NCBI GenBank assembly: GCA_034429695.1
Contig: DAOUGC010000181.1
Coordinates: forward strand, 1-52,534
Length of the DNA stretch: 52,534 nt
Origin: DAOUGC01 sp034429695
GTDB taxonomy: Bacteria > Chloroflexota > Anaerolineae > Anaerolineales > Anaerolineaceae
Reading direction: 5' to 3'
Part shown: positions 8,193 through 16,033 of the stretch, piece by piece
How positions within the stretch are numbered: position 1 is the first letter of the stretch
Layout of the letters: every line of letters starts with the position of its first letter
Program-made: the position numbers and the translations under genes
The notes under the pieces: model-generated
The model's database searches: none
Told to the model about the DNA's origin: nothing
What the model saw: the letters and a program-made list of their open reading frames with translations, nothing else

Positions 8193-9527
8193 ATGCGAGA
8201 AAAATATGTCATCATCGGGGCCGGTTCGGCGGTGTTCACCCGCGGGCTGGTTTCTGACCTGATCCGCACCGGGCAGCCGGCTGACCTGGCGCTGGTGGAT
8301 ATTGACCCACACGCGTTGGAAGTTGCACAGCGGCTGGTGCAAAAGATGATCGCCCAGACCGGCGCAAAACTGACGTTAAGCGCATCGCTTGAACGGCGGG
8401 ACGTACTGTCCGGCGCGACGGTGGTGATCACCACCATCGGAGTGGGGGGCAGGCGCGCATGGGAGCAGGATGTGTTTATCCCGCGCAAATACGGGCTGTA
8501 TTACCCGGTCGGCGACACCGTGGGGCCTGGCGGCACGTCGCGCGCCATGCGCATGATCCCGCCCATGGTGGCCATCGCGCGGGATGTGCTGGAGCTGTGT
8601 CCGGACGCACTGTTCTTTAACTACGGCAACCCCATGGCGCCCGTCTGCCGGGCGGTGCGTAAAGCCACCGGTGCAAATGTGGTGGGGTTGTGTCACGGGG
8701 TCAATCACATCGCTCATTATCTGGCGGAGGTGCTGGACGCTCAGCCCGCCGACCTGACCTACACTGCGGTGGGGTACAACCACCTGACCTGGTTCACGCA
8801 TGTGCGCGTGTGCGGGCAGGACGCCATGCCGCGCCTGCGTCTGATTGCCGATCAGCGCATTGCCGCAGCGCAACGGGTGGACGGGCAGCCGGTGGATGAA
8901 CCGCACCATGATCCCTTCTCGTGGCGGCTGTTCCGTTTGTTTGGCGCCTTCCCTGCCGTGCTCGACCGGCATGTGACCGAGTTCTTCCCGCAGTTCTTCC
9001 GCGAGGGGCGGCATTACGGACACGTGTTGGGGATGGATTCGTATAGCTTTGAGGGAACCATAGCCGAAGGCGACGCTGACTTTGCTGAGATGGAAACCCG
9101 CGGTGTATCGGCTGAAGCGCTGCCCGTTGACTGGCTGGGTCATGAAGGCGGCGAGCACGAGCAGGTGATCGATATCGTCAATTCCATCCGCAGCGACGCG
9201 GGGGATGTGTATTCAGCCAACCTGCCCAACACCGGTCAGGCGCCCGGTTTCCCGCTGGATGGGATTGTGGAGGGACCCGCCATAGCGGATGCCCAGGGGC
9301 TGCGTGCTGTGGCGCAACCGCCCCTGCCGCCTGCGCTTACCGGTGCGCTGGCAACCCGTTTCCAGTGGGTTGAGACGGTGGTGGAAGCCGCGCTGGAAGG
9401 CAGCCGCGATAAATTTGTGCAGGCGCTGGTGCTCGATGGCGGCGCGCCCTCGTTGGAGATCGCTGAACAACTGGCGCATGATCTGCTGGCTGCCCAGGCG
9501 GAATACTTGCCCGGTATAAAAGGATAA
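8193..9527 (+). CDS. Glycoside hydrolase family 4 (MelA-like alpha-glycosidase)
   Basis: GH4 enzymes cleave glycosides by NAD+-dependent transient oxidation and elimination with Mn2+. The 444-residue protein has the Rossmann motif GAGSAVFTRGLVSDL at residues 9-23, the acidic end VDIDP, the conserved GDTVGPGG and NYGNPM segments, the metal-binding Cys in GLCHGVNH and the His in GYNHLTWF. The length matches MelA (about 450). An alpha-galactosidase or alpha-glucuronidase type is likelier than a 6-phospho-glycosidase, but this is not decidable from motifs alone. The gene closes the sugar operon, which ends at a strong terminator at 9541-9608, and probably releases a monosaccharide from the imported glycoside. 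Confidence 0.9.
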   Translation: MREKYVIIGAGSAVFTRGLVSDLIRTGQPADLALVDIDPHALEVAQRLVQKMIAQTGAKLTLSASLERRDVLSGATVVITTIGVGGRRAWEQDVFIPRKYGLYYPVGDTVGPGGTSRAMRMIPPMVAIARDVLELCPDALFFNYGNPMAPVCRAVRKATGANVVGLCHGVNHIAHYLAEVLDAQPADLTYTAVGYNHLTWFTHVRVCGQDAMPRLRLIADQRIAAAQRVDGQPVDEPHHDPFSWRLFRLFGAFPAVLDRHVTEFFPQFFREGRHYGHVLGMDSYSFEGTIAEGDADFAEMETRGVSAEALPVDWLGHEGGEHEQVIDIVNSIRSDAGDVYSANLPNTGQAPGFPLDGIVEGPAIADAQGLRAVAQPPLPPALTGALATRFQWVETVVEAALEGSRDKFVQALVLDGGAPSLEIAEQLAHDLLAAQAEYLPGIKG

Positions 9528-9540
9528 GGTCAGACAGAAC

Positions 9541-9608
9541 GCTTCCCTCCCCACATGCTGCGTCGGCTGTGCTTACTTCGCCGTGTGGAGAGGGAAGCAT
9601 GTTTTTTT
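9541..9608 (+). terminator. Rho-independent terminator of the sugar operon
   Basis: A 15-bp stem (GCTTCCCTCCCCACA at 9541-9555 with TGTGGAGAGGGAAGC at 9584-9598, one C-A mismatch) encloses a 28-base loop and is followed after three bases by seven Ts (9602-9608). Confidence 0.75.
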
Positions 9609-9728
9609 CATCCGCGGTCTGGCGGGGGTCGATGCCGAATGCCGCAACCGGGCAACGCCCGCTCACAAACCACACGGAAAGATGCTGGCGGGGTGATGAC
9701 ACATGCCTGCGCTGGTGACGGATTAAGA

Positions 9729-9766
9729 TATAATCAAGCCGCTGGCGGCGCGCCCTTTCGCGCCGC
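9729..9766 (+). promoter_or_regulatory. glyQS -10 box and GC-rich leader hairpin
   Basis: A perfect TATAAT lies at 9729-9734; no good -35 is seen. It is followed by an 8-bp GC hairpin (9745-9752 with 9759-9766, 6-base loop) near the predicted transcript start. There is no T-box sequence (no GGUACCGCG-like motif), so tRNA-sensing control is not supported. Confidence 0.5.
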
Positions 9767-9800
9767 GGCCAATCACTGTGTACGCCAGGGAGTTCTCACC

Positions 9801-12800
9801 ATGACCAGCCAGCCGCTTGATTTCCAATCCATCATCCTTGTTTTGCAGCATTACTGGGCCGATCACGGCTGCCTGATCTGGCAACCGTACAACACCCAGG
9901 TGGGGGCTGGCACGGGCAACCCGGCCACCTTCCTGCGCGTGCTGGGGCCTGAGCCGTGGAATGTCGGCTACGTTGAGCCTTCGGTGCGCCCTGATGATGG
10001 CCGTTACGGCGAGAACCCCAACCGTCTGCAGCAGCACTACCAGTTTCAGGTAATCCTCAAACCCGATCCGGGCAACCCGCAGGAGCTGTATCTTGGCTCG
10101 CTGGAAGCGCTTGGCATTGACCCGCGCGAGCACGACATCCGCTTTGTGGAAGACAACTGGGAATCGCCCGCGTTGGGCGCGTGGGGGCTGGGCTGGGAAG
10201 TATGGCTGGACGGTCAGGAAATCACCCAGTTTACTTATTTCCAGCAGGCCGGCGGCGTCACGCTCAACCCTGTATCGGTGGAAATCACTTACGGTCTGGA
10301 GCGCATTGCCATGACGCTGCAGCGGGTGCGTTCCTTCCGCGACATCCGCTGGACTGAGCAGCGCACCTACGGCGATGTCAACCTGCAGGGTGAGCAGGAA
10401 CACAGCAAGTATTACTTTGAAAATGCCAACGTCGAACGCCTGCGCCAGATCTATTCGATCTACGAGGCTGAGGCCGAAGACGCGTTAAACGCCGGGCTGG
10501 TGCTGCCCGCTTATGATTATCTGCTGCGCTGTTCACATGCCTTTAACGTACTGGATGCGCGCGGGGCGGTGGGTGTGACCGAACGTCAGGCGCTGTTCTC
10601 GCGCATGCGCGATCTCTCGCGCAAGGTGGCTGAGGCCTATGTCGAAACGCGCCAGCGCCAGGAATTTCCGTGGTTGGAGGAGAACGGTGATGCTGCGGCA
10701 GTGGTGAAGAAATCCCGCCCAGGCCTGCCGGTTCTCACCACCAGCAGTGATTTCCTGTTCGAGATCGGCACAGAGGAACTGCCCGCCCACGACCTGGACG
10801 AGGCGCTGCGCCAGTTGAAGGAGCGTGTTCCCGCGCTGCTGGATGAACTGCGGCTTGAGCACGGCGAGGTCAGCATTTTTGCCACACCGCGCCGCCTGGT
10901 GGTGCATGTTCGCGACCTGTCTGCCGGTCAGCCGGATCAGGAGCTGGTTCACAAGGGGCCTCCGGCTGCCCGCGCCTTTGACGCGGTTGGCGCGCCCACC
11001 CCTGCCGCGGTTGGTTTTGCCCGCAGCAAGGGCCTGGAAGTGGACCAGTTGGAGACCGCTGAGATCGACGGCGGCAGCTACATCGTCGCGCGTGTCAAAC
11101 AGCAGGGCAAACCCACCCTTGAGGTGCTTGCCGCTGCCCTGCCGGAGTTGATCGCTTCCCTCCGCTTTGAAAAAACCATGCGCTGGAACTCCAGCAATGT
11201 AGCCTTCTCGCGCCCCATCCGCTGGTTGCTGGCGCTGTTGAATGACCATGTAATCCCGTTTGAGTATGCTGGCTTGGAAGCCGGGCGCGAGACGCGCGGG
11301 CTGCGCTTCCTCACCCCGCAAACCCACAGTGTGACATCGGCGGCGGATTACTTTGAATTTCTAAAATCACAGGGGATTCTGCTTGACCCGGCTGAACGCT
11401 CGGCGGCCATTGTTGAACAGGTGCGCGCGATTATGCACGCGGCTGGCGGCGAGGAGAAGCTGGACGAAGGTCTGCTGTCTGAAGTCACCAACCTGGTGGA
11501 AGCCCCGACTGCATTGCGCGGCGACTTTGACCCCGATCATCTGCGCCTGCCGCCTGAGGTGCTTGTTTCTGTCATGAAGAAGCATCAGCGCTACTTCCCG
11601 GTGTGGAAGAGCGACGGCAGCCTGCTGCCCTGTTTTGTGGTGGTGCGCAATGGTGACGACCAGCATCTGGATGTGGTTGCCGACGGTAATGAGCAGGTAA
11701 TCCGCGCCCGCTTTGCCGACGCCAACTTCTTCATCCGCGAGGATCTGAAAGTGCGTTTGGAAGATCTGCTGCCGCGCCTGTCCACCCTGATGTTCCAGTT
11801 CAAGCTCGGCTCCATGCTGGATAAGTCCCGCCGCATCGAACAACTTGTCGCCCTGCTTGCCCCATTGCTGGGACTGGATGAGGAGCAAACAAACATCACC
11901 CTGCGTGCCGCACACCTGTGCAAAGCCGATCTGGTGAGCCACATGGTGGTGGAGATGACCTCGCTGCAGGGCATCATGGGGCGCTACTACGCGCTCAAGG
12001 ATGGCGAACGCAAAGAGGTGGCGGATGTGCTTTACCAGCACTACCTGCCCCGCTATGCCGGTGACTCCCTGCCTGGTTCACGGGCTGCCCTGGCGGTTGG
12101 CCTGGCTGACCGGCTGGACACGCTGGCTGGCCTGTTCACAGCAGGTCTGGCCCCCAGCGGAGCAAAGGACCCGTTTGCCCAGCGGCGCGCTGCCATTGGT
12201 CTGGTGCAGGGGCTGATGGGCTGGGAACAGAACTTTGACCTGCGTCAGGGTCTGGAACTGGCGGCTGGTTTGCTGCCGCTGCCCGCAGACCCCCAAAAGC
12301 TGCGCGATTGTTTTGACTTCATTGTTGGGCGCCTGCGTGTGGTATTGATCGAACAGGGCTACCGCTATGACGTGGTGGATGCCGTGCTGGCGGAACAGTC
12401 GCTCAACCCGGCGCACGCGTTGAGCGCGGTGAGGGAACTCACCGGTTGGGTCACCCGTGCAGACTGGCAGCAGATTTTGCCCGCCTATGCGCGCTGCGTG
12501 CGCATCACCCGCGACCAGAAGGAAAGCTTCACCATTCGACCGGATGCGTTTGTTGACCCGGCTGAGAGCGAACTGTTCACCCTGCTGGAAGCCGCCCGCA
12601 CTGCTGAGCGTGCCCAGGGGTCGGTGGAGGATTTCTTTGCTGTGTTCCTGCCGCTCATCCCGGTGATCAACCGCTTCTTTGACGCCGTGCTGGTGATGGC
12701 GGATGACCCGCAGGTGCGCGCCAATCGTCTGGGTTTGCTGCAACACGTGGCGCACCTGGCCGACGGTGTGGCCGACATGAGCAAGCTGGAAGGCTTCTAA
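9801..12800 (+). CDS. glyQS: Glycyl-tRNA synthetase, fused alpha and beta subunits
   Basis: Charges tRNA-Gly with glycine in the cytoplasm. One 999-residue chain joins the catalytic alpha subunit (GlyQ, about residues 1-300: LQHYWADHGCLIWQPY, GPEPWNVGYVEPSVRPDDGR, QFTYFQQAGG) to the beta subunit (GlyS), whose start motif FLFEIGTEELPA appears near residue 320 and whose C-terminal part carries the HD-like and tRNA-binding regions. In most bacteria these are two genes, glyQ and glyS; fused forms are known in some lineages. The frame is open further upstream, but MTSQPLDFQSII at 9801 matches the family N-terminus and has CAGGGAG before it. A hairpin terminator follows at 12821. Confidence 0.95.
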   Translation: MTSQPLDFQSIILVLQHYWADHGCLIWQPYNTQVGAGTGNPATFLRVLGPEPWNVGYVEPSVRPDDGRYGENPNRLQQHYQFQVILKPDPGNPQELYLGSLEALGIDPREHDIRFVEDNWESPALGAWGLGWEVWLDGQEITQFTYFQQAGGVTLNPVSVEITYGLERIAMTLQRVRSFRDIRWTEQRTYGDVNLQGEQEHSKYYFENANVERLRQIYSIYEAEAEDALNAGLVLPAYDYLLRCSHAFNVLDARGAVGVTERQALFSRMRDLSRKVAEAYVETRQRQEFPWLEENGDAAAVVKKSRPGLPVLTTSSDFLFEIGTEELPAHDLDEALRQLKERVPALLDELRLEHGEVSIFATPRRLVVHVRDLSAGQPDQELVHKGPPAARAFDAVGAPTPAAVGFARSKGLEVDQLETAEIDGGSYIVARVKQQGKPTLEVLAAALPELIASLRFEKTMRWNSSNVAFSRPIRWLLALLNDHVIPFEYAGLEAGRETRGLRFLTPQTHSVTSAADYFEFLKSQGILLDPAERSAAIVEQVRAIMHAAGGEEKLDEGLLSEVTNLVEAPTALRGDFDPDHLRLPPEVLVSVMKKHQRYFPVWKSDGSLLPCFVVVRNGDDQHLDVVADGNEQVIRARFADANFFIREDLKVRLEDLLPRLSTLMFQFKLGSMLDKSRRIEQLVALLAPLLGLDEEQTNITLRAAHLCKADLVSHMVVEMTSLQGIMGRYYALKDGERKEVADVLYQHYLPRYAGDSLPGSRAALAVGLADRLDTLAGLFTAGLAPSGAKDPFAQRRAAIGLVQGLMGWEQNFDLRQGLELAAGLLPLPADPQKLRDCFDFIVGRLRVVLIEQGYRYDVVDAVLAEQSLNPAHALSAVRELTGWVTRADWQQILPAYARCVRITRDQKESFTIRPDAFVDPAESELFTLLEAARTAERAQGSVEDFFAVFLPLIPVINRFFDAVLVMADDPQVRANRLGLLQHVAHLADGVADMSKLEGF

Positions 12801-12820
12801 TAACAGTCAATATGCTTCAA

Positions 12821-12852
12821 AAGCCCGGTGCAATCTGCCGGGCTTTTTTTTT
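12821..12852 (+). terminator. Rho-independent terminator after glyQS
   Basis: AAGCCCGG (12821-12828) pairs with CCGGGCTT (12838-12845) around a 9-base loop, followed by a T-run to 12852. Confidence 0.85.
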
Positions 12853-12938
12853 GATCCTTGAAGCCGTGAGCCAAACCGGATAATATTCAAGTCTGATGGT
12901 AATTGTGTGCTTGATAAGGGGAGAACAGGAGCCGCATT

Positions 12939-14156
12939 GTGACCGAACTGACCTACGATTTCACCGATCCTGCTTTTCTGGAGGATCCTTACCCGTATTA
13001 CGACCACCAGCGCAAGGTGCAGCCGATCTGTTACAGTGAAAAATGGAAACTCTGGGTGTTCACCACCCATGAGTATATTTCCAATCTGGTGCGTGACCGG
13101 CGAATTGGGCGCGCAATTCTACACAAGATGACGCGCGGAGAACTGGGCTGGCCGCCTGAGCGCGAGGAACTTGAGCCATTTGTGCGCCTGCACCGCCATC
13201 GTCTGCTGGATATTGAACCGCCCGACCATACCCGCATCCGCACGCTGGTGCAAAAGGTGTTCACCCCGCAGACAGCGGAAAACCTGCGTCAACAGGTGCA
13301 GATGATCGCAGACAACCTGCTCAACCGCGTGCAGGGTCAGGCGCAATTTGACCTGCTGGCTGATTATGCCGTGCCGCTGCCGGTGACGGTGATCGCCGAG
13401 TTGCTGGGCGTACCCGAGGGCGACCGGCACATGCTACATCCGTGGTCACAGGCCATTGTAGCCATGTACGAGTTGAACCCGACTGTTGAGGATGAACGCG
13501 CGGCGGTGCAGGCCTCCATTGATTTTCCGGCTTATCTCAAAACGCTGGTGGATCATTACCGCCGCCACCCGCAGCCCAACCTGATCAGCGACCTGGTGCA
13601 GGTGGAGGAACAGGGCGACCGCCTGACCGAACAGGAGTTGATCTCCACCTGTGTGTTGCTGCTCAACGCAGGCCATGAAGCCACTGTCAATGTGATCGGC
13701 AACGGCATGCTGGCTTTTTTTAAGAACCCTGATCAGTTGGAGAAACTCAGGCAGGACCCTGGCCTGATCAAAGGCGCGGTGGAGGAGATGCTGCGGTACG
13801 ATTCGCCGCTGCAATTCTTCAAACGCTGGGCAATGGAGGATGTGGAATACAAGGGCCATGTCTTCCCGCGCGGGACGCAAATGGGCTTTACCTATGGCTC
13901 GGCAAACCGCGACCCAAAGGTGTTCGCCAAACCGCACAGCTTTGACATCACCCGCAAGGAACGCAACCATTTGTCGTTTGGGCTGGGAACGCACTTCTGC
14001 CTGGGTGCGCCGCTGGCGCGGGTGGAATTGCAAACGGCGGTGGAGACGTTATTGCGGCGCATGCCCCATCTGCACCTGGCGGACGATGCGCAGGTGGCCT
14101 TTAAGCCGACGTACGTAATCCGGGGGTTACAGGCATTGCCGGTGTGCAGTGGGTAA
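12939..14156 (+). CDS. Cytochrome P450
   Basis: A soluble bacterial class P450 monooxygenase of 405 residues. The heme loop FGLGTHFCLGAPLAR holds the thiolate Cys (about residue 353); the I-helix oxygen-binding motif is AGHEAT (about 244-249), and the K-helix ExxR is in EEMLRYDSPLQ. The length and the early DPPDHTRIR-like segment (EPPDHTRIRTLVQKVF) are typical of the CYP107-like group. It starts with GTG at 12939, with AGGAG seven bases upstream. It stands alone between two terminators; no ferredoxin or reductase gene is nearby, so the redox partner must be encoded elsewhere. The substrate is unknown. Confidence 0.95.
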   Translation: MTELTYDFTDPAFLEDPYPYYDHQRKVQPICYSEKWKLWVFTTHEYISNLVRDRRIGRAILHKMTRGELGWPPEREELEPFVRLHRHRLLDIEPPDHTRIRTLVQKVFTPQTAENLRQQVQMIADNLLNRVQGQAQFDLLADYAVPLPVTVIAELLGVPEGDRHMLHPWSQAIVAMYELNPTVEDERAAVQASIDFPAYLKTLVDHYRRHPQPNLISDLVQVEEQGDRLTEQELISTCVLLLNAGHEATVNVIGNGMLAFFKNPDQLEKLRQDPGLIKGAVEEMLRYDSPLQFFKRWAMEDVEYKGHVFPRGTQMGFTYGSANRDPKVFAKPHSFDITRKERNHLSFGLGTHFCLGAPLARVELQTAVETLLRRMPHLHLADDAQVAFKPTYVIRGLQALPVCSG

Positions 14157-14210
14157 GAGGATACCCTTTCCGGACATGCGTTGACATCCATGCCCTGTGT
14201 AAAAGAAAAA

Positions 14211-14244
14211 CGTGCGCCTGAACATAATATTGTTCGGGCGCACG
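14211..14244. terminator. Bidirectional terminator between P450 and SH3/lipoprotein genes
   Basis: A 14-bp stem (14211-14224 with 14231-14244, one G-U pair) with loop taatat is flanked by an A-rich run on the left and CTTTT on the right, so it can end transcription from both convergent genes. Confidence 0.8.
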
Positions 14245-14270
14245 CTTTTGATTGATGATCAATTGCAGGT

Positions 14271-14534
14271 CTATTCAGCCGGGATCAGCCAGTAGCCTTC
14301 CTCATCCCCTTCAGAAGTCCAGCCGTCCTTGCCGGCATCTGAGTGGACCTTCCACCAGATCCAGTTGTTCAGGCAAATGGGGCCTTCCAGGATCTGCATG
14401 CCCTGGCCGGGCGGGATCTCGCCCACAATCTGGGTCTCGGTGCCGGGTTCGACGCGCAGGCGGTTGGGTACGGGCGGGTCGCTTGCCACCACGGCGCGCA
14501 TGCCCACCTCAAGCCGGGTCTGATAAGCCGCCAC
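14271..14534 (-). CDS. SH3-like (SH3b) domain ORF, in-frame continuation of the upstream lipoprotein gene
   Basis: An 87-codon ORF with a bacterial SH3-like domain (RLRVEPGTETQIVGEIPPG, then WIWWKV and GWTSEG). Such domains usually bind cell-wall or surface ligands outside the cell. There is no signal peptide here. It is in the same frame as the gene at 14538-15737, separated by one TAA and one Cys codon. Its only start candidate is GTG at 14534, three bases beyond that stop. Either it is translated by reinitiation, or it is reached by stop readthrough, or a point mutation or sequencing error has split one protein. The Thr/Pro-rich linker just before the stop favours a single ancestral protein. 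Confidence 0.6.
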   Translation of the reverse strand: MAAYQTRLEVGMRAVVASDPPVPNRLRVEPGTETQIVGEIPPGQGMQILEGPICLNNWIWWKVHSDAGKDGWTSEGDEEGYWLIPAE

Positions 14535-14537
14535 ACA

Positions 14538-15737
14538 TTACTCTTTTTCCAGTTTGCGCGGGGCGTAGGTGGGGGTGGGCATGGGCTTTCTGCCGGTCAC
14601 AAACAGGGCCGCACTCTGCAGCGTTTCAGGGTTCAAACGGTACAGTTCTGCGCCGGTGGGGTTGTCCACCCATAACTGACCCGCAGCAATAAACAGTCGT
14701 GAATAGCCCGCGGCGTGTTCGAAGCTGGAAAGGACCGCACCGCTTAATGGGTCAATGCGCTGCACCTTGCCGTTCATCAGGCTCACCCACAGGCTGCCTG
14801 GCTGGGCTTCCAGATCGGCAGGCAGGTCGCCTTCTCCATCACCCATATTGAAGGTGTGCACCAGCTTCGCTGTTGAGGGATCCAGCCGGTAGAGCAGGTG
14901 CGAAGTGCCATCCATCGAAATGCACCAGATGCCGCCCTCTGTGAGTGCAAATTTTGTAAAGCGGTAAACACTGGCAGGGTCGGCACTGGTGGGGTCCTGC
15001 GGCGGTTCGGGCAGGGTTTGCCACTCGGCGGCGGCTGGATCATAGCGTTCGAAGATGGATACCACATCCAGTTGTGAAAGCGCCCAGACCGCATTGTCAT
15101 AAATGACCAGGTCAGTGGGGTGGGCTTCGCGCCTGAAGTAATCAGCCACGCTGTTGCTGGTGGGGTCCACCCGCAGCAGACCGCCCGGCAGGGTAATATC
15201 CCCTGGCTCGCGTTCGCCAACCTCCTCCTCAATCCCCAGCCAGACGGAACCCAGCCCCACCACCATGGCGTTTACCCTGCCCTGCTCAATGGGAATATTG
15301 GCTTCAATGGCAAGCGAGCGCGGATTGATGCGCAGCAGGATGGTCTGATCGCCCATATTCTGCGCCACCCATACCGAACCCTCACCCCCGGTGATGGGCC
15401 CCAGCATGCCAGACAGCCCCACCTGCGCCAGCAGGGTGTTGGTGTCGGGGTCAAATTTGACCAGCAGTTGTTCCTGTTGGTTGATTGCCCACACCGAGCC
15501 AATGTCGTACCCGGTTGGGGGTGCAGGCAGGGTGACCTCAGGGGTGGGCGTGGCGGCGGCAAATTCTGCCAGTTCTGCCAGCGGGGTGACCGGCAGGGTC
15601 GCCGTGGGTTGAATTTCTGCGGGTGGTTGAGCCTCATGCGCTTCTGGAGCGACTGGAGCAGCGGGCAGCAAACCGCAGCCGGGCAGCGCGAAGATGATCA
15701 TCAACAGCGCGGCGGTCAACAGGGAAGCGCGGCGCAT
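14538..15737 (-). CDS. Lipoprotein with Vgb-like beta-propeller repeats
   Basis: A secreted, membrane-anchored protein of 399 residues from the ATG at 15737: basic start MRRAS, hydrophobic stretch, lipobox ALPGC with Cys at residue 21. After a Pro/Thr-rich stretch come repeated GSVWV, NAVWAL, GGIWCI, GSLWVS and GQLWVD strands, each followed by RIDP/RVDP/RLDP, the pattern of virginiamycin-B-lyase-like or streptogramin-lyase-like six-bladed propellers. The catalytic His residues of true Vgb are not evident, so a binding role is likelier. No clear ribosome site precedes 15737; ATG at 15767 or 15785 is possible. It ends PTPTYAPRKLEKE-stop, then continues in frame as an SH3-like domain. Confidence 0.7.
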   Translation of the reverse strand: MRRASLLTAALLMIIFALPGCGLLPAAPVAPEAHEAQPPAEIQPTATLPVTPLAELAEFAAATPTPEVTLPAPPTGYDIGSVWAINQQEQLLVKFDPDTNTLLAQVGLSGMLGPITGGEGSVWVAQNMGDQTILLRINPRSLAIEANIPIEQGRVNAMVVGLGSVWLGIEEEVGEREPGDITLPGGLLRVDPTSNSVADYFRREAHPTDLVIYDNAVWALSQLDVVSIFERYDPAAAEWQTLPEPPQDPTSADPASVYRFTKFALTEGGIWCISMDGTSHLLYRLDPSTAKLVHTFNMGDGEGDLPADLEAQPGSLWVSLMNGKVQRIDPLSGAVLSSFEHAAGYSRLFIAAGQLWVDNPTGAELYRLNPETLQSAALFVTGRKPMPTPTYAPRKLEKE

Positions 15738-15911
15738 GGGTTGGGGTTGGTGATTGTGTGGGATCATACTGAATATTGTAATCATTTTTTGCGCTCACGC
15801 TACGCAAACAGCCCAAAGCACCTTACAAAAATGGCAGTACAAAAAGGTGTTTTTTGGGTGGTTTTTGCCTGAAATGCCGGTTAATTGCTTCACACCCGAC
15901 CGGCTGCTCAC

Positions 15912-15940
15912 TTGCGAGTCGCCTTCACCTGTCCTATAAT
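15912..15940 (+). promoter_or_regulatory. dnaG promoter
   Basis: TTGCGA (15912-15917), a 17-bp spacer and a perfect TATAAT (15935-15940) lie about 94 bases before the dnaG start and face away from the lipoprotein gene. Confidence 0.75.
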
Positions 15941-16033
15941 TCCCTTGCTGTACTGAATGAACCCGCAAGCCTTACAGGTAATCCCAATTGTCAGTTCACT
16001 CTTTTTTGGGTGGCCCCCAGAACGGATACCGGT

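Noticed and set aside
9609..9728. T-box riboswitch upstream of glyQS
   Set aside because: No T-box core (GGUACCGCG-like) or antiterminator pairing is visible, and the only strong hairpin there belongs to the upstream operon terminator.
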